DNA of 64,000 bases from Candidatus Frackibacter sp. WG13 (lineage in GTDB: Bacteria; Bacillota; Halanaerobiia; Halobacteroidales; Acetohalobiaceae). Position 1 is the stretch's first letter. Every line of letters starts with the position of its first letter. A program made the translations under genes and the position numbers. Location of the stretch: positions 16,386-80,385 of the forward strand of contig NZ_FOTT01000013.1 in assembly GCF_900114655.1 (NCBI RefSeq), in the 5' to 3' direction. Positions 18,254 to 25,799 of the stretch are shown here, piece after piece. Below the pieces are notes generated by a model. It searched no databases, had not been told where the DNA came from, and saw nothing but the letters and a program-made list of their open reading frames with translations.

Positions 18254-18263
18254 TTATTAGACC

Positions 18264-18296
18264 AAAAGACTCTTCTATTTTAGAAGAGTCTTTTTT
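18264..18296 (+). terminator. Terminator of guaB
   Basis: GACTCTTCT (18268-18276) pairs with AGAAGAGTC (18282-18290) and is followed by six Ts; flanking A's may extend the stem. Confidence 0.9.
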
Positions 18297-18378
18297 AAAA
18301 TATTATCTTTAATTCACGGTAAGTACTTAAGGTGCATAAGATAAAAGTGTATACTATCAATATAGGGAGGGAAAGATA

Positions 18379-18564
18379 ATGGCGAGTACCGATTTTTGTT
18401 TTATCTGTACAAAAAAACAAGTGAATGGAATTAAGATTAATGATAGAATAATCTGTTCGAACTGTGAAGATAGATTAGTAAAGACTCTACCGATTGACCC
18501 TCAATATGATGACTATTTACATAGAATAAAGACACTTTTATTTGACGAAATTAATTATAATTAA
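18379..18564 (+). CDS. gin: Gin/CsfB-family anti-sigma factor
   Basis: This 61-residue protein has the pattern of Gin (CsfB), a small zinc-binding inhibitor of the forespore sigma-G factor: CFICTKK near residue 7 and CSNCEDRLV near 26, then a D-x-x-Y-D-x-Y tail. In Bacillus csfB lies just upstream of the tmk region, as here. A GGGAGGG site precedes ATG 18379. It converges with a small HTH gene and overlaps it by 4 bases. A forespore-type promoter may precede it (GCATA, 18 bases, then a weak CAATATA), but this is a weak match. Confidence 0.8.
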   Translation: MASTDFCFICTKKQVNGIKINDRIICSNCEDRLVKTLPIDPQYDDYLHRIKTLLFDEINYN

Positions 18565-18728
18565 TGATGGTTTTTATGTAGTTCGTCTTTAATTGTCTTA
18601 ACTTTTTTAGGAGAGATATCTAATGAGACAGCTAACTCTGTATCAGACATTCCTAATGCCCACAAAGTTAGGAATCTATGTCTATCTATGCCGTGTTTGT
18701 TTTCAAATTCTTCTCTACTTCGATACAT
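18561..18728 (-). CDS. Small helix-turn-helix-like protein
   Basis: The minus strand encodes a 55-residue basic protein starting MYRSREEFENKHG. The segment FLTLWALGMSDTELAVSLDI followed by SPKKVKTIKDEL looks like a helix-turn-helix in which a small domain with alternating helices binds DNA. AAGGAGG lies 8 bases before the ATG at 18728, so translation is credible. Its stop codon overlaps the end of gin by 4 bases. I do not recognise a named family; the small size, charge and ribosome site are the evidence that it is real. Confidence 0.7.
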   Translation of the reverse strand: MYRSREEFENKHGIDRHRFLTLWALGMSDTELAVSLDISPKKVKTIKDELHKNHH

Positions 18729-18861
18729 AGAATCGCCTCCTTACATAATATAACCTTACCAAAAGTGACAAATTTTATACAAGCTTAAATTCTATAAAGG
18801 AGAATAAGTTTTTTTCAAGAATAATAAAAGTAAGCCGAATAAGAAGGTGATGAGATAGAAG

Positions 18862-19518
18862 ATGAAGGGATTATTTATTACATTAGAAGGGCCAGAAGGG
18901 GCTGGCAAATCTACACAGATTGATTTGTTGGCATCCTATTTACTTAAGAAAGGTTACCAAGTGGTTAAGACTAGGGAACCAGGTGGAACTAAAGTAGGAG
19001 ATAGGATTAGAGAGGTGCTATTAGATGACAAATTACATAACTTGCAACCTAAGACTGAACTTATGTTATATTCTGCTAGTAGGGTACAACATGTAATAGA
19101 AGTTATTAAACCGGCTTTAGGTGAAGGTAAAGTAGTTCTTTGTGATCGATTTAGCGATGCAACTTTAGCTTATCAAGGCTATGGTCGTCAATTAAATATG
19201 GAGTTGATAAAACGATTAAATTTAATGTCTACAACTGGTTTACAACCGGATATAACTTTTATATTAGATATAAAACCAGAAGTCGGACTGCAAAGAGCTA
19301 GAGATTTAGCTCAAGACAATTCTGAAAAAGGAGTAGGAGATCGAATAGAGAAGGAGAAAATCTCTTTCCATCAAAGAGTTAGGAATGGTTATTTGGATTT
19401 AGCTAAACAGGAAGACCGTTTTGAAGTAATAGATGCTCATCAGGATGTAGAGACAATCTTTAAGAGATTAGTGAATCGAATAGAAAAGAGGTTAATAAGT
19501 GATGAAGATTCAAAATAA
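18862..19518 (+). CDS. tmk: Thymidylate kinase
   Basis: This 218-residue kinase phosphorylates dTMP to dTDP. The P-loop is GPEGAGKS (10-17), followed by TREPGGTKVGDRIRE, the DRFSDATLAYQGYGR substrate segment, and the lid region near 140-150. It starts the tmk-yaaR-holB-ricT run. Its 3' end overlaps yaaR by about 17-20 bases. A GGTGATGAG site precedes ATG 18862. Confidence 0.96.
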   Translation: MKGLFITLEGPEGAGKSTQIDLLASYLLKKGYQVVKTREPGGTKVGDRIREVLLDDKLHNLQPKTELMLYSASRVQHVIEVIKPALGEGKVVLCDRFSDATLAYQGYGRQLNMELIKRLNLMSTTGLQPDITFILDIKPEVGLQRARDLAQDNSEKGVGDRIEKEKISFHQRVRNGYLDLAKQEDRFEVIDAHQDVETIFKRLVNRIEKRLISDEDSK

Positions 19519-19957
19519 ATTAAAGCAAGATTTGAATCAAATTCTATCTAAATCTAATATAAAGTCTTCAGACTCTGTTAAGAGTAAAAAGAGTGACTTT
19601 TTAGATACATTACAAGAGGTACATGGTAGAGAGATAAAGGCTAAATTAGATGAACTCTTAGGATTAATCGATGAGCAAGGAGAGAGATTAAGTAAGAAAC
19701 GTACTTTTAAAGAACTAGTTCGATATAAGAAGATGGTACAGAAATTTGTTAAAGAAGCAGTAGAAAAAATGTATAAAGTAAAAGAAGAGTATAGTAGTTA
19801 TGGGTCTGGTAATCATAAAGTGTATACTTTGGTTGAAAAGGTGGATGAATCGCTAGAGGAATTAACTAGATTAGTTTTAGATAAACAAGCTACACAGATG
19901 GAAATCTTAGACCGTCTAGATGAAGTAAGAGGAATGTTAGTTGATATTTATAGTTAA
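19502..19957 (+). CDS. yaaR: YaaR-family (DUF327) protein
   Basis: A 151-residue, mostly helical, charged protein of the YaaR family, recognised by its place between tmk and holB and by the segment DLNQILSKSN...DFLDTLQEVHGREIKAKLDELLGLIDEQGERLSKKRTF (residues 9-77, shown in part). Function is unknown. A GTG (19499) and an ATG (19502) are adjacent; the ATG is taken. The start lies inside the tmk end in another frame, which indicates translational coupling. Confidence 0.8.
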   Translation: MKIQNKLKQDLNQILSKSNIKSSDSVKSKKSDFLDTLQEVHGREIKAKLDELLGLIDEQGERLSKKRTFKELVRYKKMVQKFVKEAVEKMYKVKEEYSSYGSGNHKVYTLVEKVDESLEELTRLVLDKQATQMEILDRLDEVRGMLVDIYS

Positions 19958-20031
19958 GTTAACTTTATAATTAGACTTCAAGCATAATTAATACGGATTA
20001 AATTATTTTAGATTGGGAGAGGGTAGTACTT

Positions 20032-21021
20032 ATGGGCTTTACAGATGTTGTAGGGCAGGAACTTCCGATTAAATTACTACAAAATGCTATAGATAATGAA
20101 CGAATTAGCCATGCTTATTTATTTACTGGTAAAGAGGGAGTAGGCAAAGAGTTTGTTGCTTTTCAATTTGCTAAAGCAATTAATTGTAAAGAGTTAGAGT
20201 TAGATGCTTGTGATGAATGCATTTCCTGTCGCAAGTTTAATAATGGAAACCATCCAGATATTATTAAAATTTCACCTGATGGCAGTTCGATAAAGATAGA
20301 TCAGATACGTAATTTGCAACAACAGATTTCATATAAGCCTTATGAAAGTGAATGGAAGATATATATTATTGAAGAGGCTGAAAAGATGAATTTACAGGCA
20401 GCGAATAGTTTGTTAAGAACTTTAGAAGAGCCACCATCTTATGCAATTATTATTCTATTGGCACCTAAAGAAGAGTTATTATTGCCGACAATTACCTCTC
20501 GTTGTCAAATTGTCAAATTTCGTTCTTTGACAGTAGACGAGATTACTGATAAACTAATTAGTGAGTTTAAATTAAAAACTCAAGAAGCTAGAAAAAGAGC
20601 AGTATTAGCTGATGGTAGTTTGGACAAGGCTATAACTTTATCTAAGGATGAATCATTCTTATTAAGGAGAAGTCAAATTCTGGATAAGATTAAAGATCTA
20701 TTAAACTTAGATTTAGTGGAAGTGTTTGAGTTGGTAAAGGAGATTTTAGATTATAAAGATGAGATAAATAATATATTAAAAGATATAGAGATGTTCTATC
20801 GTGACTTAATTTTATATAAAGGTAGTAAAAATACAGATTTAATAGTTAATTTTGATTATGAGGAAGATATAATTGAATTAAGCAAAGAGTATACGTTCAC
20901 TGAACTACAATCAGTCATTGAGTATGTAGAGGAAATTAGTAATTTGATCAAGAATACTAATGTTAAATTACAACTTGCTTTAGAGGTGATGCTACTGAAG
21001 ATAAAAGAAAAAAGGGTGTGA
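20032..21021 (+). CDS. holB: DNA polymerase III delta-prime subunit
   Basis: This 329-residue clamp-loader subunit resembles DnaX in its first domain: ISHAYLF, a P-loop-like GKEGVGKE (33-40), cysteines CDECISC near 61-67 (zinc), and the SRC motif in ITSRCQ. It works with dnaX in loading the sliding clamp. The lysine at position 39 is present, and the family usually does not hydrolyse ATP. It starts after a GGGAGAGGG site and is followed after 6 bases by ricT. Confidence 0.93.
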   Translation: MGFTDVVGQELPIKLLQNAIDNERISHAYLFTGKEGVGKEFVAFQFAKAINCKELELDACDECISCRKFNNGNHPDIIKISPDGSSIKIDQIRNLQQQISYKPYESEWKIYIIEEAEKMNLQAANSLLRTLEEPPSYAIIILLAPKEELLLPTITSRCQIVKFRSLTVDEITDKLISEFKLKTQEARKRAVLADGSLDKAITLSKDESFLLRRSQILDKIKDLLNLDLVEVFELVKEILDYKDEINNILKDIEMFYRDLILYKGSKNTDLIVNFDYEEDIIELSKEYTFTELQSVIEYVEEISNLIKNTNVKLQLALEVMLLKIKEKRV

Positions 21022-21027
21022 TAATTG

Positions 21028-21840
21028 ATGTATACTGTAGTAGGTGTAACATTTAAAGAAGCAGGTAAAATATATTATTTTGATCCTAAAGATATAGAAT
21101 TAGTTGTTGGTGATAATGTAATTGTAGAGACTTCACGAGGAACAGAGTTTGGTGAGGTAGTGATTCCGGCACATGAAGTTAACGAAGAAGAGATAGTTTC
21201 TCCATTAAAGGAAGTGCAAAGAAAAGTAACTTCTAGTGATATAAAGAAGAAGCAAAAGAATGAAGAAGATGAAGAAGAAGCCTTTGATATCTGTTTAAGG
21301 AAAATTAAAGAACATGGTTTACCAATGAAATTGATTGATGTAGAGTATACTTTTGATAGAAATAAAGTTATCTTTTACTTTACAGCTGATGGAAGAGTAG
21401 ATTTTAGAGAGTTGGTTAAAGATTTAGCTGCTATATTTAAGACTAGAATTGAATTACGTCAAATTGGCGTTAGAGATGAGGCGAAGATGGTAGGAGGTCT
21501 AGGTCCTTGTGGTCGCCAATTATGTTGTGAAACGATGTTGCGTGATTTTGAACCAATTTCTATTAAGATGGCTAAAGCTCAAAATCTCTCTTTGAATCCG
21601 GCTAAAATTTCAGGAATATGTGGTAGACTAATGTGTTGTCTGAAGTATGAATGTGATAATTATAAGAAGACTAAGAAAGAAATGCCGAATGTCGGTGATG
21701 AAGTAGAAACAGATATAGGTACCGGTGAGATTACTAAATTGAACGTAGTAAAGGAGACAGTAACTGTTAATCTAGGTGATGATGACAGGATAGAGGTTCC
21801 TGTTGATGAGATAGATGAAGTTGAAGAAAATAAAGATTAA
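21028..21840 (+). CDS. ricT: PSP1-domain protein RicT/YaaT
   Basis: This 270-residue PSP1 protein corresponds to Bacillus YaaT (RicT), which with RicA and RicF forms an Fe-S complex that stimulates RNA processing and sporulation phosphorelay. The cysteine-rich core is GPCGRQLCCE (about 153-162) followed by GICGRLMCCLKYEC (about 186-199), supplying cluster ligands. A TTG precedes ATG 21028 by three bases; the ATG is chosen. It sits directly after holB, as in Bacillus, and ends at a terminator. Confidence 0.93.
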   Translation: MYTVVGVTFKEAGKIYYFDPKDIELVVGDNVIVETSRGTEFGEVVIPAHEVNEEEIVSPLKEVQRKVTSSDIKKKQKNEEDEEEAFDICLRKIKEHGLPMKLIDVEYTFDRNKVIFYFTADGRVDFRELVKDLAAIFKTRIELRQIGVRDEAKMVGGLGPCGRQLCCETMLRDFEPISIKMAKAQNLSLNPAKISGICGRLMCCLKYECDNYKKTKKEMPNVGDEVETDIGTGEITKLNVVKETVTVNLGDDDRIEVPVDEIDEVEENKD

Positions 21841-21854
21841 AATATTAAGATTTA

Positions 21855-21881
21855 AAAAGGTATCCATAGGATACCTTTTTT
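21855..21881 (+). terminator. Terminator after ricT
   Basis: AAAAAGGTATCC (21855-21865) pairs with GGATACCTTTTTT (21869-21881). Confidence 0.9.
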
Positions 21882-22021
21882 CTTATATATTTAATTGTAA
21901 TATCTAGTAGTCTTTCGCATATAATATAAGTATGACTTTAATAATTAATTGTATTTAGGAAGGATTAATTTTAATTATCACGAATATAATGCAAAGAATG
22001 TTTTTATGGAGGTATTTGACA

Positions 22022-22369
22022 GTGAAAGAGATCTTAGGTTTACTAGCTAAATTTCAAGAACAATTTAATATGTTAAATAATGAATTTCAGGAGATAAAGA
22101 AGATTACTTATAAGTTATATAAAGAGAATGAAGAGTTAAGAGAAGAGAATGATAATTTAAAATCATTACTGTTTGAAAAGAAGGAGAATGAGGATGAGGA
22201 AGAAGAAAGAAAAGGTTATAATAACTTAGCTAAGTTATATGAGGAAGGGTTTCATATCTGCCATCTTAATTATGGTGAGGTGCGAAAGGGAGAGTGTCTC
22301 TTTTGTATGGGATTATTAGATATTCAATTAGATCCTAATGCTGAGGTTGATGAAGTTGCCAAAGGTTAA
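22022..22369 (+). CDS. yabA: Replication initiation control protein YabA
   Basis: This 115-residue protein matches YabA, which binds DnaA and DnaN to restrain initiation in Gram-positives. An N-terminal coiled coil ([16 protein letters not shown]) is followed by a C-terminal zinc-binding HICHLNYGE...[10 protein letters not shown]. The start is GTG 22022, 9 bases after GGAGG (22008-22012); upstream codons in frame lack a ribosome site. It overlaps the methyltransferase gene by 20 bases. Order holB-ricT-yabA matches Bacillus. Confidence 0.9.
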   Translation: MKEILGLLAKFQEQFNMLNNEFQEIKKITYKLYKENEELREENDNLKSLLFEKKENEDEEEERKGYNNLAKLYEEGFHICHLNYGEVRKGECLFCMGLLDIQLDPNAEVDEVAKG

Positions 22370-23123
22370 ATTAAAACCCAAGGAAAGATTAGATGACTTA
22401 ATTCACGATGATCTAAAAGTTATTCAAAGTAAAGAACATTTTTCATTTGCTATAGATGCTGTTCTGTTAGCTTACTTTATAGATGTTAGAGCTGGTGATA
22501 AAGTAATTGATTTAGGTACAGGAACCGGAGTAATTCCACTCCTAATAACGACCAGAAATAATCCTGCTCAAATAGTAGGAGTTGAGATACAAACAGAGCT
22601 AGTAGATATGGCCCAAAGAAGCATTAAATATAATCATCTTGAAGATATAATTAAGATTGAAGAGTTAGATATACGAAATTTAAAGGAAGAATTTATAGCT
22701 GAAAGTTTTGATGTAGTAGTCAGTAATCCTCCCTATCTACCAGTTGGACAAGGGAAGGTTAGTCCAAAAGAGAGTATCGCTATTGCTAGGCACGAGGTCA
22801 AGGTTGAGCTAGAAGGTATAATTGATATTAGCTCTTATTTAGTTAAATTTGGTGGAGAGGTTGCTTATGTTCATCGTGCAGAGAGATTAGATGAAATATT
22901 AACATTAATGAGTCAACATAACTTACAACCTAAAAATTTGCGGCTAATTTATCCCAAGCAAGATAAGAGATGTAATTTAATCTTAGTTAAAGGGGTTAAA
23001 GGTGCTAAACCTGGCTTAGTAATAGACAAGCCATTAATTATTTACCAAGATAATGGTGAATATACGCAAGAAGTTTTAGATATATATTATGGAACTGATA
23101 ATGAAGATAAGGTAGTTGATTAG
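22350..23123 (+). CDS. yabB: tRNA1(Val) adenine-37 N6-methyltransferase-like (YabB/TrmN6)
   Basis: This 257-residue class I SAM methyltransferase has [12 protein letters not shown] (motif I, about residues 49-60) and NPPYLP (motif IV, about 125-130), typical of N6-adenine methyltransferases on RNA. An in-frame ATG at 22338 is possible, but ATG 22350 has TGAGG just upstream. It overlaps yabA and is followed by yazA with one base between. Identification as TrmN6 is by family; the substrate is not proven. Confidence 0.88.
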   Translation: MKLPKVKLKPKERLDDLIHDDLKVIQSKEHFSFAIDAVLLAYFIDVRAGDKVIDLGTGTGVIPLLITTRNNPAQIVGVEIQTELVDMAQRSIKYNHLEDIIKIEELDIRNLKEEFIAESFDVVVSNPPYLPVGQGKVSPKESIAIARHEVKVELEGIIDISSYLVKFGGEVAYVHRAERLDEILTLMSQHNLQPKNLRLIYPKQDKRCNLILVKGVKGAKPGLVIDKPLIIYQDNGEYTQEVLDIYYGTDNEDKVVD

Positions 23124-23124
23124 G

Positions 23125-23376
23125 ATGGGACATTATGTCTATATCTTAAGTTGTGCAGATGATACACTATATACTGGCTATACAACTGATTTTAAAAGAA
23201 GAACTAAGGAACATAATGAAGGACGTGGGGCTAAATATACTCGAGGTAGGGGACCAGTAGAATTAGTGTACTATGAAGAGTACAGTACGAGGAGTAAAGC
23301 ACAAAAACGAGAGTATGAAATTAAACAATATAGTAGGCAACAAAAATTAGACTTAATTAACGAGAAGGAAGAATAA
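23125..23376 (+). CDS. yazA: GIY-YIG nuclease-fold protein YazA
   Basis: This 83-residue protein has the GIY-YIG core: YVYILSCADDTLYTGYT, with the second Tyr-x-Gly, then RRTKEHNEGRGAKYT and a Glu later in the YEIKQY segment. The family resembles UvrC/SLX1 nuclease domains, but the role of YazA is unclear. ATG 23125 follows the yabB stop by one base. It is part of the yabA-yabB-yazA-rsmI operon. Confidence 0.9.
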   Translation: MGHYVYILSCADDTLYTGYTTDFKRRTKEHNEGRGAKYTRGRGPVELVYYEEYSTRSKAQKREYEIKQYSRQQKLDLINEKEE

Positions 23377-23393
23377 TCAAGGAGGAATAGTAT

Positions 23394-24251
23394 ATGAGTA
23401 GAGGGAATTTATATATATGCGGAACACCAATCGGTAATTTAGAAGATATTAGTTTAAGGACTTTAAGAATTTTAAAGGAAGTTGACTATATTGCTGCGGA
23501 GGATACTAGGAGAACTCAAAATTTACTAAACCATTATGAGATAGATACTCCTTTAGTTAGTTATCATGAACATAACGAGGAAGAGATGAGTGAAAAGATT
23601 ATTGAAAGATTGAAGAGTGGGGAAGAGATAGCTTTAGTTTCGGATGCTGGAATGCCAGGAATATCTGACCCAGGATATAAGTTAACTTCTTTGGCTGATA
23701 AAGAAGATATTAGAGTTATACCTGTACCGGGACCGACGGCTATGACAGCGGCTTTAGTAGCTTCTGGATTACCTACGGATAAATTTGTTTTTGAAGGTTT
23801 TCTACCACGCAAAGGGAAGCAGAGAAAGGATAGATTAAAAGAATTAAGTGCTGAAACAAGAACTATAGTATTCTATGAGTCGCCTTATAGATTGAAGGAC
23901 AGCTTGCAGAATATGTTAGATATTTTAGGTGATCGGAAGATAGCTGTTTGGCGGGAGATTACTAAAAAGTTTGAAGAAAAGATTGCAGGTAAGATTAGTG
24001 AAGTCTTATCTCATTTTGAGACAAAGAATCCTAAAGGAGAGATTACAATTGTCCTAGATGGAGTAAATCTTAAGAAGTTTAAGCAGAAAGATGCTGCTTG
24101 GAAGGAGTTGTCTATTTTAGAACATGTAGAATTATTAATGGATAAAGGTGTTACTAAGAAGGAAGCAATTAAATTAGTTGCTAAAGAGAGAGATTTACCT
24201 AAAAGTGAAGTTTACGAAGAGGCAATTGCAATTAACGTTAAAAAGAGGTAG
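23394..24251 (+). CDS. rsmI: 16S rRNA (cytidine-1402 2'-O) methyltransferase
   Basis: This 285-residue SAM-dependent enzyme methylates the 2'-O of C1402 in 16S rRNA. It has the tetrapyrrole-methylase fold: LYICGTPIGNLEDIS at the start, AEDTRRT near 37, SDAGMPGISDPG near 83, and VPGPTAMTAAL near 108. AAGGAGG precedes ATG 23394 by about 8 bases. It ends the operon; a GC-poor hairpin with arms 24244-24252 and 24269-24277 follows but has no T run. Confidence 0.95.
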   Translation: MSRGNLYICGTPIGNLEDISLRTLRILKEVDYIAAEDTRRTQNLLNHYEIDTPLVSYHEHNEEEMSEKIIERLKSGEEIALVSDAGMPGISDPGYKLTSLADKEDIRVIPVPGPTAMTAALVASGLPTDKFVFEGFLPRKGKQRKDRLKELSAETRTIVFYESPYRLKDSLQNMLDILGDRKIAVWREITKKFEEKIAGKISEVLSHFETKNPKGEITIVLDGVNLKKFKQKDAAWKELSILEHVELLMDKGVTKKEAIKLVAKERDLPKSEVYEEAIAINVKKR

Positions 24252-24324
24252 ATAGTTAGTTCTTCTATCCACCTCTTGTAATAACTCATATCAGTTATTC
24301 TTTAATACTATATGTAATTTTTGA

Positions 24325-24570
24325 TTAAGCAGTTTCTGAAATTTCAGCCAGGCAGTCTTTACAAACCATTTTATTCTTAAAAACAGTAGTTTCCCCAGCA
24401 TTACCACAGAAAACACAAGCTGGTTCATATTTTTTAAGGATGATACTTTCGCCATCTACATAGATTTCTAGAGCGTCTTTTTCATTTATTCTAAGTGTTC
24501 GCCTTAATTCAACAGGAATCACTACTCTTCCTAATTCATCTACTTTTCTTACAATACCTGTAGACTTCAT
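24325..24570 (-). CDS. abrB: AbrB-family transition-state regulator
   Basis: This 81-residue DNA-binding protein has the AbrB swapped-hairpin domain MKSTGIVRKVDELGRVVIP at the N-terminus, followed by a cysteine pair pattern CVFCGN...CKDC at the end that looks like zinc binding. AAAGGAGG lies 8 bases before ATG 24570; an ATG 27 bases upstream is less likely because the ribosome site would be inside. AbrB follows rsmI convergently, as in Bacillus. It has its own consensus promoter at 24622-24650. Confidence 0.93.
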   Translation of the reverse strand: MKSTGIVRKVDELGRVVIPVELRRTLRINEKDALEIYVDGESIILKKYEPACVFCGNAGETTVFKNKMVCKDCLAEISETA

Positions 24571-24621
24571 TTGCAATACCTCCTTTTTCTTTTTCATCTT
24601 TCGACAGTTAACCTTAAATAA

Positions 24622-24650
24622 ATTATACTATAATTTCCAATGAAAGTCAA
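24622..24650 (-). promoter_or_regulatory. Promoter of abrB
   Basis: On the minus strand TTGACT (24650-24645), a 17-base spacer, TATAAT (24627-24622). Confidence 0.8.
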
Positions 24651-24752
24651 TAGTTGACAGTAATTTTTTTAAAATAAAGTAATTTTTAATCTATAAAGGC
24701 AAAATAATATAAAAATAAGTTTAGTACTGTTAATTGAAAAGGTGGTGAGTTA

Positions 24753-25784
24753 ATGTTAGAAATTTCTGATGGACTTAAGAATAGCTTAATAAATACTAAT
24801 CAGGAGCTACAGCAGAAGTATTCAAGGCAAGGAGATTTGAACTCTATTAATTTAAGAAATGAAATTAAACGTAGAATAGGTAGAATAATTAAATTAGAAA
24901 GGTTGTCTAAAGATAAACTTAAATCTTGGTTAGGAGAGAAAGTAATTGTTGGAGTTGATGGTTCAGTTAATAAGATAGGTAGTAACTACCCTCATTATCT
25001 TTATCTATTGCAGGCTTTAGCTAAGAATACTGAAAAAGAAGATATTATTAAGAATGATCTTTTCTGTCCTTTAGTTTCAAATTCAAAAGAGGAGATTCTT
25101 GAGTTTAAAGATAAACAACAGGATAGAGGGGTTAGAGTTAGTGAACAAGAAGCAGCTAGTAGAATTAGAATTTCAAAGTTAGCAACTTTGGAGCTAGAAG
25201 TAGCTATTAAGGCAATAAAAGAGTGGAAACCTAAATTAATTATGTTAGATGGGTCGTTGATTAGGTATCGTATTGAGTCGGAAGAAAAATGGGAAGAGTT
25301 AAAGAAGCTGGCTATTAGAGAAGAAGTTTTACTTCTAGGGGTTATTGAAGAGATTGGTACGCAAGAGATTAGTAAGCAGTTAATTGAGGGTAGTGGACGA
25401 GAAGTGCATCCTGACAGCTTGGAACTAAATAAGTTAAAGGATTATTATGATCGAGAACTGCTTTTTGGTTTATTAGAAGCGGGAGAGATGTTGGCTTTAG
25501 AATTTAAATCTGGTTTAAAGACGGCTTTTATGCGGACAAGTCGTGACCCTCAGGTAATTGGGATTGATCTTTTAGAAGAACAAGATTCTAATCTAAGGTC
25601 AATGGCTAATCTAGTATATACATTAACGCCAGAAGCGGGTAGAGGCATTCCGATTTGGCTAGACATTGTCGATCATGAGGTTAGAATTTCAGATCAAATG
25701 ATGGAGAGCTTAGTTGATGCTTATTTAGATTCGGATTTAAAACGCAGATTATTCTACGCTAAACGTAAAGGAAGAGTATATTAA
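24753..25784 (+). CDS. nurA: NurA-domain nuclease
   Basis: This 343-residue protein has the NurA nuclease domain, an RNase-H-like fold that cleaves DNA using manganese. Visible acidic motifs are VGVDGS (D69) and IMLDGS (D166), plus WLDIVDHE near the C-terminus. NurA works with HerA in end resection in archaea. Start ATG 24753 has a GGTGGTGAG site. It is followed 15 bases later by herA, so they form an operon. The pair sits between abrB and metG, where Bacillus has no such genes, and may be an insertion into the conserved block. Confidence 0.88.
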   Translation: MLEISDGLKNSLINTNQELQQKYSRQGDLNSINLRNEIKRRIGRIIKLERLSKDKLKSWLGEKVIVGVDGSVNKIGSNYPHYLYLLQALAKNTEKEDIIKNDLFCPLVSNSKEEILEFKDKQQDRGVRVSEQEAASRIRISKLATLELEVAIKAIKEWKPKLIMLDGSLIRYRIESEEKWEELKKLAIREEVLLLGVIEEIGTQEISKQLIEGSGREVHPDSLELNKLKDYYDRELLFGLLEAGEMLALEFKSGLKTAFMRTSRDPQVIGIDLLEEQDSNLRSMANLVYTLTPEAGRGIPIWLDIVDHEVRISDQMMESLVDAYLDSDLKRRLFYAKRKGRVY

Positions 25785-25799
25785 GGCGAGGTGAAATGA

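Noticed and set aside
24242..24277. Hairpin at the end of rsmI as a terminator
   Set aside because: The stem is convincing but no T run follows in either direction, so it was not listed as a terminator.
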